The notes under the pieces were generated by a model that was not told where the DNA came from, made no database searches, and worked only from the letters and a program-made list of their open reading frames with translations. Positions 1 through 5,426 of a DNA stretch of 11,719 nucleotides are shown piece after piece (within the stretch, counting starts at the first letter, position 1; every line of letters begins with the position of its first letter). The translations under genes and the position numbers were made by a program. Source of the DNA: DATIHK01 sp035480775 (GTDB lineage: Bacteria; Patescibacteriota; WWE3; UBA101185; UBA10185); assembly GCA_035480775.1 (NCBI GenBank), contig DATIHK010000035.1, positions 1-11,719 on the forward strand, written 5' to 3'.

Positions 1-1
1 T

Positions 2-178
2 AAACTTTTAAACGGCTATCGACATTCGGATGTTGTTAACTTTGGCAAGCTCCATGAGCTGATTCGTAAAGTTGCTGTTGTAGCTGAACAAATTTCTGAA
101 ATTCAAGAATTTGAAGTTAATCCGGTTATATCTACTGCCAATAACGCTTGGGCAATAGATGCAAAGGTGGTTTTGTGA
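2..178 (+). CDS. ADP-forming acyl-CoA/acetyl-CoA synthetase, C-terminal end of the ATP-grasp (beta) part (5' partial)
   Basis: Only the last 58 codons are in the window, and the frame is open to the left edge. The visible end contains EFEVNPVI followed about 12 residues later by AIDAKVVL. This is the usual close of the ATP-grasp domain in NDP-forming acyl-CoA synthetases (E-x-N-P-v-i ... A-x-D-A-k-v), where the acidic residue and Asn help bind Mg-nucleotide. Such enzymes convert acyl-CoA, ADP and phosphate to the free acid, CoA and ATP in the cytoplasm. Whether this is a separate beta subunit or the end of an alpha-beta fusion cannot be seen. Succinyl-CoA synthetase beta is a related alternative. 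The stop overlaps the next start by 4 nt (GTGA at 175-178), so the two genes are probably translationally coupled. The adjacent 2-oxoacid oxidoreductase would supply the acyl-CoA. Confidence 0.75.
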   Translation, partial: KLLNGYRHSDVVNFGKLHELIRKVAVVAEQISEIQEFEVNPVISTANNAWAIDAKVVL

Positions 179-1377
179 AAAAGATTTTAATAATTGGCGG
201 AGGTTTTGCTGGTATTAAATGTGCGCTAGATCTCGAAAAATCTGGCCTTAAAGATTCTAAAATAACCTTGGTAAGTAATATGAGCCATTTTGAGTATCAC
301 GCTTTATTGTATCGAGTTGTAACTGGTGTTTCCCCTCTCGAAGTTTGCATTTCACTAAATCAAATCTTTAAAAACAAACATGTTGAAGTAGTAAAAGACG
401 AGATTGCTGAAGTAGATATTTATAATAAACAAGCTCTAGCAAGTTCTCAAAGCAGATATACATTTGATTATCTGGTTTTGGCTCTAGGTAGTGAAACTGA
501 TTATTTTAATGTTCAAGGATTGCAAAAGAATGCTTTTACTTTAAAAACTACAGATGATGCTCTAAAACTAAAACGACATGTTCATAATTTATTTTGTAAT
601 TGCGAAAAAAATGCCGAAACAATGCATTTAGTTATAGTTGGTGCTGGTCCAACAGGAGTTGAATTGTCGGCACAGCTTGCCGCCTACTCGAGAAGTTTGG
701 CAAAAATGTATAAAACAAATCCTTCTTTAGTTAGCATAGATTTATTTGAGCGCGAATCTCAAGTAATACCCCGTTTTCCAGCCGAAGTTTCTCAAAAAAT
801 TGAACAACGATTGCGTCTGCTAGGGGTAAATGTGTATCTCAACCAACCAATTGTTAAAGAAGATTTTGACCAAGTTTATTTAAAAGATATGCAAATTAAA
901 ACACATACAGTTGTTTGGACATCTGGTGTTAAAGCTAACCATTTATATTCACAAATTAAAGGTTTAGAACTAGATAATCGCGGAAGAGTTATAGTTAACG
1001 ATTTGCTCCAAGCCAAAAACTTTACAAATGTTTACATAGCAGGAGATGGTGCCGCAACAAAATATTCTGGAATGGCTCATACAGCAATAATTGATGGATC
1101 TTTTGTAGCTCAACAGTTAGTTTCAGATGTTACAAATCAGCACGATAAGAAATATATTCCACAAAAGCCTCAATATATAATTCCTGTTGGTCCTGGTTGG
1201 GCTGTTTTTGTTTCAGATAACATTAAATTATATGGAAGACTTGCTTGGATAATTAAGCTTCTTAGAGATTTGTCGAATTTTATGTTGTTTTTGCCATTTG
1301 AGAAAGCATTAACAGTTTTAAGATACGGAAAAGTTTTAGAAGAGACGTGCGAAGTTTGCAATGTAGCGCATGATTAA
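175..1377 (+). CDS. NAD(P)H dehydrogenase type II-like FAD flavoprotein (NDH-2 family)
   Basis: This 400-residue protein is of typical NDH-2 length. It has two Rossmann nucleotide-binding motifs: GGGFAG (residues 8-13, FAD) and GAGPTG (156-161, NADH, with an acidic residue near 192 after its second strand). It also has the family segment LLYRVVTG (about 44-51) and the FAD-closing motif VYIAGDG (286-292). The C-terminal part is hydrophobic/amphipathic (GRLAWIIKLL and following), as expected for monotopic attachment to the inner face of the membrane. NDH-2 enzymes pass electrons from NADH to quinone without pumping protons. The segment that normally reads AQxAxQ near the quinone site reads AHTAIID here (301-307), so the acceptor may differ. 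A CxxC lies near the C terminus (392-395). I chose GTG at 175 because AGGTGG lies 5 nt upstream and it overlaps the preceding stop. A TTG at 148 in the same frame has no such support. Confidence 0.85.
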   Translation: MKKILIIGGGFAGIKCALDLEKSGLKDSKITLVSNMSHFEYHALLYRVVTGVSPLEVCISLNQIFKNKHVEVVKDEIAEVDIYNKQALASSQSRYTFDYLVLALGSETDYFNVQGLQKNAFTLKTTDDALKLKRHVHNLFCNCEKNAETMHLVIVGAGPTGVELSAQLAAYSRSLAKMYKTNPSLVSIDLFERESQVIPRFPAEVSQKIEQRLRLLGVNVYLNQPIVKEDFDQVYLKDMQIKTHTVVWTSGVKANHLYSQIKGLELDNRGRVIVNDLLQAKNFTNVYIAGDGAATKYSGMAHTAIIDGSFVAQQLVSDVTNQHDKKYIPQKPQYIIPVGPGWAVFVSDNIKLYGRLAWIIKLLRDLSNFMLFLPFEKALTVLRYGKVLEETCEVCNVAHD

Positions 1378-1386
1378 ACGAAGATT

Positions 1387-1412
1387 TATCACGCGTGCAA
1401 AACTGCGTGATA
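1387..1412. promoter_or_regulatory. Operator-like inverted repeat overlapping the korA promoter
   Basis: TATCACGC (1387-1394) and GCGTGATA (1405-1412) are perfect 8-bp inverted repeats separated by 10 nt. They lie in the 45-nt gap between the NDH-2-like gene and korA. The right arm runs into the extended -10 element of korA, so a bound protein would block RNA polymerase. No T-run follows, which argues against a terminator. The regulator is unknown. Confidence 0.55.
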
Positions 1413-1416
1413 CAAT
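1408..1416 (+). promoter_or_regulatory. Extended -10 promoter of korAB, probably giving a leaderless mRNA
   Basis: TGATACAAT is an extended -10 element (TGn plus TACAAT at 1411-1416). It ends 6 nt before the korA ATG, so transcription should start at or next to the A of the start codon. No recognisable -35 box lies 16-18 bp upstream, which is common for extended -10 promoters. There is no Shine-Dalgarno sequence before korA. Confidence 0.5.
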
Positions 1417-1422
1417 AAATCA

Positions 1423-3135
1423 ATGAAACCTGCCTTCACTTTTAAAATCGGTGGCGAAGCTGGATTTGGCATTATGGCTGCTGGAACGACGTTTGCCAAA
1501 GTCGCGATGCGTTCTGGCTACTATGTTTTTGACTACTCTGAATATCCATCTTTAATTCGCGGCGGACATAATGTTATGCAGATTTCAGTAGCCGATGAGC
1601 CAGTTAATTCTCAGTATCAAACCACCAATTTTTTAATTGCTCTAAATCAACAAACTCTCGACTTGCATAAAAATGAATTGATCGAAGGCGCAGGAGTCTT
1701 ATACGATGCAGACCAAAATATTAAAGTAGCCGATATTCCTGATGGAGTTGATATTTATGCAATTCCATTTACCCAAGTTGTAAAGCAAGCCGGAGGTTCT
1801 TATGTAATGCGCAATTCTGTGGCTTTGGCTGCGGCTTTGGCATTGCTTGGAGCAAATATGCAGCATTTAAAAGATTTAATCGCCGAAGAATTTGCAGGTA
1901 AAGAGGAATTGATAAAAATTAATCACGAAGTGTGCGAAGCCGGTGCTGCTTTTGCTCTAGAAAAGTATAAAAGTAAAAATATCTTATCTCAAAAGCAAAA
2001 TGTAGTAAAACAAATTTTGGTAACAGGTAATGATGCAACTGCTTTAGGCGCCATAGCAGGAGGAATGACATTTACTTCTATTTACCCTATGACTCCAACG
2101 TCAAATATTTTGCATATTCTTGCACCATTTCAAGAAAAATTTAATTTTGTTTACAAGCAACCAGAAGACGAAATTTCTGCGATAAATATGGCAATTGGTG
2201 CTTCATTTGCTGGTGCTCGTGCTATGGTAGCTACATCTGGTGGTGGTTTTTGCTTGATGTCAGAAGGCTATGGACTCGCCGGTATGACTGAGATTCCTAT
2301 AGTGATTATTGAAGGAATGCGGGGAGCTCCAGCCACTGGGTTGCCAACCTGGACCGAACAAGGTGACCTACGCTTTGTCTTACACGCTCATCAAGGTGAA
2401 TTTCCCCGAATAGTATTGGCGGCAGGAAATGTAGAAGATGCCTTTAATCTAGCTTTGCGAGCCTTTAATTTAGCTGATAAGTATCAAACTCCTGTTTTAA
2501 TTTTGGTAGATAAATATGTTTGTGAAAGTCATATGAGTGTTGTTCCATTTGAATACGAAGATTTTAAAATAGACCGTGGAAACTTTTCGGTAGATAAAAT
2601 TGTAGATTACAAACGTTATGAACAATCTGATACTGGCGTTTCAACGCGTACAATTCCAGGTATTTCAAATTATATTATTGCTAATTCAGACGAACACGAT
2701 GTTTTTGGTTTTTCAGATGAAAGTTCTGAAAATCGAATTACTCAAATGAATAAACGTATGAAAAAACTCGCTACTTGCGAAGAGACCGATATGCAAGAGC
2801 CAAAAGTATTTGGCTCGCGAGATGCAGATATAAGTTTTATTTCTTGGGGTAGTAATAAAGGTCCGATATTAGAGGCGCTTAAATCTCTACCTAATGCCAA
2901 CTATTTGCACTTAGAATGGTTAAATCCCTTTCCGTCTGAATTTATTGGCGATTTCTTAAAAAAAGCAAAAAGAGCAATTAATATTGAATGTAATTATTCT
3001 GGTCAAATGGCTGGATATATTGCAGAAAAAACCGGGTTTCGTTTTGAAGAAAAAAATAATTTTCTAAAATTTGATGGAAGGCCGTTTTATCCCGAAGAAA
3101 TAGTCAAACTCATAAATAATGAAAACACTAAATAA
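1423..3135 (+). CDS. korA: 2-oxoacid:ferredoxin/flavodoxin oxidoreductase, fused gamma-alpha subunit
   Basis: This 570-residue protein has the fused architecture of two-subunit 2-oxoacid oxidoreductases. The gamma-type domain (about 1-185) has GGEAGFG (10-16) and RGGHNV (46-51). The alpha, pyrimidine-binding domain (about 196-570) has YPMTPTS (221-227), TSGGGF (271-276) and the substrate-site stretch GAPATGLPTWTEQGD (301-315). With KorB it decarboxylates a 2-oxoacid to acyl-CoA and passes two electrons to ferredoxin or flavodoxin. The substrate (2-oxoglutarate, pyruvate or branched-chain oxoacid) cannot be settled from motifs, and the symbol reflects general similarity only. No iron-sulphur cysteines are seen in this subunit, as expected for this type. 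The gene overlaps korB by 17 nt in another frame, which implies translational coupling and an equimolar complex. The start at 1423 sits 6 nt after an extended -10 element and lacks a Shine-Dalgarno. Confidence 0.9.
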   Translation: MKPAFTFKIGGEAGFGIMAAGTTFAKVAMRSGYYVFDYSEYPSLIRGGHNVMQISVADEPVNSQYQTTNFLIALNQQTLDLHKNELIEGAGVLYDADQNIKVADIPDGVDIYAIPFTQVVKQAGGSYVMRNSVALAAALALLGANMQHLKDLIAEEFAGKEELIKINHEVCEAGAAFALEKYKSKNILSQKQNVVKQILVTGNDATALGAIAGGMTFTSIYPMTPTSNILHILAPFQEKFNFVYKQPEDEISAINMAIGASFAGARAMVATSGGGFCLMSEGYGLAGMTEIPIVIIEGMRGAPATGLPTWTEQGDLRFVLHAHQGEFPRIVLAAGNVEDAFNLALRAFNLADKYQTPVLILVDKYVCESHMSVVPFEYEDFKIDRGNFSVDKIVDYKRYEQSDTGVSTRTIPGISNYIIANSDEHDVFGFSDESSENRITQMNKRMKKLATCEETDMQEPKVFGSRDADISFISWGSNKGPILEALKSLPNANYLHLEWLNPFPSEFIGDFLKKAKRAINIECNYSGQMAGYIAEKTGFRFEEKNNFLKFDGRPFYPEEIVKLINNENTK

Positions 3136-3961
3136 TTTAAAAACTAAAAATGTTCCAAATTGGTGTCCTGGCTGTGGCGACTTTGGTATTTGGACTGCCT
3201 TTAAGCAAGCCGCTGACAAAGAAGGATGGGACAATTCTAATACTGTTATAACTGCAGGAATTGGTTGTCACGGCCATATCAACAACTTTGTAGCTTTATC
3301 GTCATTTGAAGGCTTGCACGGTCGGGCTTTGCCAGTCGCTTCAGGAATAAAGATAGCTAACCCAAGGCTGAAAGTATTTGTTTTTACTGGAGATGGTGAT
3401 GCCTTGAGTGAAGGTGGAAATCATTTTATTCATACTGCCAGACGAAATCATGATTTAACAGTAATTTTGCACGACAACGCAATATACGGATTAACAACCG
3501 GTCAAACATCTCCTCGATCGCCCAAAGGTTTTATCTCCAAATCTACCCCACAAGGAAGTTTTGAAGAGCCTTTAAATCCTTTAGCTTTAGCAATTACCGC
3601 TGGAGCAACTTTTGTGGCCCGTGCTTATTCTGGAGATATAGATTATTTAGCAGATTTAATGATAGAAGCCGATAAACATAAAGGTTTTGCGTTTATAGAT
3701 GTATTACAACCATGTGTAACTTTTAATAGTATGTATTCTCACTTTTTCTACCAAGAAAATACTTATCAAATAGAAGCTGACTTTGACGCGACAAATAAAC
3801 AAGCAGCTTTTGATAAATCTCTTGAATGGGACTTAAAGAAAATTCCAGTGGGTGTTTTTTATAACGTTGATAAGCCAACCTACGAAGAGCAAATCGTTCA
3901 AATTGACAAAGTAAAAGTCGAAAAACGAGATATTGCGAGTTTGTATACTAAATATTCTTAA
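3119..3961 (+). CDS. korB: 2-oxoacid:ferredoxin/flavodoxin oxidoreductase, beta subunit (TPP and [4Fe-4S])
   Basis: This is a 280-residue thiamine-diphosphate and iron-sulphur subunit. WCPGCG near the N terminus gives C16 and C19. Together with C50 (GIGCHGH) and C199 (LQPCVTF) they form the four-cysteine [4Fe-4S] set of this family. The TPP/Mg motif begins at GDGD (91-94) and closes with DNAIYGLTTGQ (119-129). The protein carries out the TPP chemistry and sends electrons through the cluster to the external carrier, and it works in the cytoplasm with the fused KorA. The start lies inside the end of korA (17-nt overlap) with no clear Shine-Dalgarno, so it probably relies on ribosomes finishing korA. 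Its stop shares a TTAA with the stop of the convergent flavodoxin gene. That flavodoxin is a plausible electron acceptor. Confidence 0.9.
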   Translation: MKTLNNLKTKNVPNWCPGCGDFGIWTAFKQAADKEGWDNSNTVITAGIGCHGHINNFVALSSFEGLHGRALPVASGIKIANPRLKVFVFTGDGDALSEGGNHFIHTARRNHDLTVILHDNAIYGLTTGQTSPRSPKGFISKSTPQGSFEEPLNPLALAITAGATFVARAYSGDIDYLADLMIEADKHKGFAFIDVLQPCVTFNSMYSHFFYQENTYQIEADFDATNKQAAFDKSLEWDLKKIPVGVFYNVDKPTYEEQIVQIDKVKVEKRDIASLYTKYS

Positions 3962-4452
3962 ACTAAGCTAGACACTTTATTTTCTACTAGCATTTGAGCT
4001 AACTTGTTTGCCCAGGCTTTTACCTTTTCTACATTGTTGTCCAGATCAAAATAAAAACTATCAACCTTTAGCGGATCTTGAATTTTGTTTCCTCCAACTT
4101 TTTGACAAAAGGCATCTAGAACGTCTGCAGCAACACAAAAAAACAGATACGAGCTATCTCCGCAGCCAAATGCAGCTACCTTTTTATTTGCAAATTGGTC
4201 ATTTTTGCAATCAGCCATAAAACTTAGCAAATATTCGTGTGGACTTCCCTCTTCTCCATTAACTTTCCAACTAGGAGATCCTAATAACACAACATCATAA
4301 TTTGAAACTTCATCAGGTTTTGTGTTAACGGCTTTTTTTAAATCTACACTTAGGTTTTGTTCTAGTAATATATCCCGGATAATCTGGCTTGTTAGGTAAG
4401 TACTTCCTGAATTAGAAGCATAAATGATTATAACTTTAACTGGATTGGACAT
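3958..4452 (-). CDS. Flavodoxin
   Basis: This 164-residue protein has a long-chain flavodoxin fold. The FMN phosphate loop is SNSGST (13-18), within YASNSGST. The 50s loop GSPSW (58-62) supplies a Trp against the isoalloxazine ring. The 90s loop is FGCGDSSY (95-102), and the family's 20-residue insertion appears to be present around 103-135. Flavodoxins are soluble one-electron carriers that replace ferredoxin. The gene converges on korB and their stop codons overlap within one TTAA at 3958-3961, so it is a good candidate acceptor for KorAB electrons. The pairing is an inference from position. On the minus strand, TATACT ends 7 nt before the ATG and no Shine-Dalgarno is present, so the mRNA is probably leaderless. 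A more general flavodoxin-like reductase partner is possible, but the loops fit flavodoxin well. Confidence 0.85.
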   Translation of the reverse strand: MSNPVKVIIIYASNSGSTYLTSQIIRDILLEQNLSVDLKKAVNTKPDEVSNYDVVLLGSPSWKVNGEEGSPHEYLLSFMADCKNDQFANKKVAAFGCGDSSYLFFCVAADVLDAFCQKVGGNKIQDPLKVDSFYFDLDNNVEKVKAWANKLAQMLVENKVSSLV

Positions 4453-4459
4453 TAAGTTA

Positions 4460-4465
4460 AGTATA
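4460..4465 (-). promoter_or_regulatory. -10 element of the flavodoxin gene
   Basis: On the minus strand TATACT ends 7 nt before the flavodoxin ATG (4452), which places the transcription start at about the start codon. No convincing -35 box is visible. The 61-bp gap 4453-4513 must also hold the divergent promoter for the gene at 4514. Its candidate there is TTGTTA (4476-4481), 15 bp, TATGTT (4497-4502), which is weak. Confidence 0.45.
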
Positions 4466-4513
4466 CCGTAAATAATTGTTAAATTTATGTAAGAAGTATG
4501 TTAGTCTTAAGTT

Positions 4514-4981
4514 ATGCCCGAGTTGGAAACTATTTTACTTAATACTCAATTATCTACAAATTCTACTATCGTTTTAAACGAAATAAAATATTTAAATCGA
4601 TCTACTAGCATAGTACTTAAAAGTACCATTAATTCTACAAAGCTCTTTCCCCAAATAGATATTCTTTTGCAACAAGAGTTTCCCCAAGTTCTTAAGACGC
4701 AATGTTTTAATCATAAAAACTTGCCATTTTGTGAAGAAGTCCACGAAACAGAAATAGGTCATCTTTTAGAGCACATTATTATTGCTCATCTTTTTGAATC
4801 AAAACGCCTGCAAGGTTTGACTAATATTATTTTTGATGGTGAAACTTCTTGGAATTGGCTCGAAGACGAAGAAGGAACATTTTATATTACAATAAAAGGT
4901 AATACTGACTATCTAGATGTTCTATCTGATTCAATTTTAAAAAGTGTAAAGATTCTTTTAAAGGTAATTAGCTCTAACTAA
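4514..4981 (+). CDS. Stand-alone protein resembling the N-terminal domain of cyanophycin synthetase (HxxEH motif)
   Basis: This 155-residue protein is of uncertain function. Its centre reads QCFNHKNLPFCEEVHETEIG and then HLLEH (83-87). This has the same spacing and character as the N-terminal domain of cyanophycin synthetases, where a Cys-containing strand is followed by a T-E/W-x-G-H-x-x-E-H-x-A helix. The later strand NIIFDGETSWNW (104-115) and the C-terminal helix (about 131-153) also fit that domain, and its length of about 160 residues matches. HxxEH is the metal-binding motif of M16-type peptidases. In cyanophycin synthetase the N domain has been described as a cryptic hydrolase that makes primers. 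No ATP-grasp or Mur-ligase part follows, so this is not a polymerase. It lies between a flavodoxin gene and a bidirectional terminator and is apparently monocistronic. The family assignment comes from pattern recognition, not a search. Confidence 0.55.
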   Translation: MPELETILLNTQLSTNSTIVLNEIKYLNRSTSIVLKSTINSTKLFPQIDILLQQEFPQVLKTQCFNHKNLPFCEEVHETEIGHLLEHIIIAHLFESKRLQGLTNIIFDGETSWNWLEDEEGTFYITIKGNTDYLDVLSDSILKSVKILLKVISSN

Positions 4982-4984
4982 ATG

Positions 4985-5010
4985 AAAAGGGCGTCCGAAG
5001 ACGCCCTTTT
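4985..5010. terminator. Bidirectional intrinsic terminator with UUCG loop
   Basis: A perfect 11-bp stem (4985-4995 with 5000-5010) has a GC core and A/T flanks on both sides, so it can end transcription in both directions. Read on the minus strand the loop is C(UUCG)G, an exceptionally stable tetraloop. It starts 3 nt after the stop of the gene at 4514-4981 and lies 7 nt beyond the stop of the minus-strand small gene at 5018-5119. Confidence 0.85.
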
Positions 5011-5017
5011 GAGTGAT

Positions 5018-5119
5018 TTACAAATTGTCATCTGGTCCTGTACCGTCCATTCCTTGTCCGTCGCCTGATCTTCCACCTTTCTTACCTTTTTTGTTCTCGT
5101 CTTGATTGTCGATTGGCAT
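5018..5119 (-). CDS. Small Gly/Asp/Lys-rich hydrophilic protein (33 aa), function unknown
   Basis: A 33-codon gene starts at ATG 5119 on the minus strand and ends with TAA at 5018-5020. It has AAAGGAGGTGAT, one of the best Shine-Dalgarno sequences in the window, with GGAGG about 9 nt before the ATG. A strong terminator follows right after the stop, so signals bracket it on both sides. The product begins MPIDNQDENKK and continues with a Gly/Lys/Arg patch (12-17) and repeated G-D-G/D-G-T-G units to DDNL. It has no hydrophobic core, membrane segment or cysteine, so it is probably disordered. I do not recognise a family. The D-G-T-G-P piece is only loosely like small Gly-rich proteins of the DUF5320 type. 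A possible -10 (TATAAA on the minus strand, near 5150) lies upstream. The Shine-Dalgarno resembles those of the two stress-type genes at 7008 and 10368. Confidence 0.75.
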   Translation of the reverse strand: MPIDNQDENKKGKKGGRSGDGQGMDGTGPDDNL

Positions 5120-5268
5120 GTGCTATCACCTCCTTTATCTGACTCATTTATAAAACATTTGTGTATTGAAATAATTAATGAAGTGTTAACCATGAGTTAG
5201 AAGAAAAACTTACAAACTTTTAACCTTACAATTATTTTCTTAAAACAGTATTGGTATACGTTGAATTT

Positions 5269-5334
5269 ATGAAGTTAACTAAGCTTATTTTATTTACGAT
5301 AATATTGCTAAATATGACCGTGATTATGCTCTAA
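5269..5334 (+). CDS. Possible 21-residue hydrophobic peptide (single membrane segment)
   Basis: ATG at 5269 opens a 21-codon frame ending in TAA. The product starts MKLTKL and continues with an uninterrupted run of Ile, Leu, Met, Phe, Val and Thr. It is a plausible single membrane-spanning peptide with two N-terminal lysines. An extended -10-like TGGTATACG (5252-5260) ends 8 nt before the ATG, the same geometry as the other apparently leaderless genes here. There is no Shine-Dalgarno. Such short frames arise by chance in AT-rich DNA, so this is a candidate only. It could be a membrane microprotein, a leader peptide or nothing. Confidence 0.25.
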   Translation: MKLTKLILFTIILLNMTVIML

Positions 5335-5342
5335 CATTCTTT

Positions 5343-5363
5343 AAATATGTTTCTAACATATTT
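5343..5363. promoter_or_regulatory. 21-bp palindrome, likely operator upstream of histidine kinase 1
   Basis: AAATATGTT (5343-5351), TCT, AACATATTT (5355-5363) is a perfect 9-bp inverted repeat with a 3-nt centre. A further AACATAT half-site lies at 5375-5381, and AAATATG occurs again at about 5310-5316. It sits just upstream of TATAAA boxes (5371, 5379) that could drive the kinase gene. Twofold symmetry with a short spacer suits a dimeric DNA-binding protein better than a hairpin terminator, as there is no GC core or T-run. Confidence 0.45.
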
Positions 5364-5426
5364 CAAACACTATAAACATATAAATATTTAGATGAATGGA
5401 TGGTGAATATTGCAATTTATGTTTAA

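Larger units (their letters stand above)
5120..5426. other. Divergent intergenic region between the 33-aa gene and histidine kinase 1
   Basis: This 307-bp AT-rich stretch holds the leader of the small minus-strand gene, whose Shine-Dalgarno lies just left of 5140. It also holds a possible 21-codon hydrophobic peptide on the plus strand (5269-5334), a 21-bp palindrome (5343-5363), TATAAA boxes at 5371-5376 and 5379-5384, and the 10-bp palindrome TAAATATTTA (5381-5390). No RNA gene or riboswitch is recognisable. Its length is unusual for this compact window and suggests regulatory content. Confidence 0.6.

Noticed and set aside
148..174. An earlier TTG start for the NDH-2-like gene
   Set aside because: It would overlap the upstream gene by 31 nt, has no ribosome site, and adds residues before the strand that normally begins the FAD-binding fold. 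GTG 175 has AGGTGG at 5 nt and the usual 4-nt overlap.
1387..1412. Reading the inverted repeat as an intrinsic terminator of the NDH-2-like gene
   Set aside because: There is no T-run on either strand and the right arm overlaps the korA -10 element, so an operator is the better explanation.
4978..5193. A 71-codon minus-strand frame covering the same DNA as the 33-aa gene
   Set aside because: It runs through the terminator hairpin and through the Shine-Dalgarno of the 33-aa gene, and has no ribosome site of its own. The signals fit the shorter frame.
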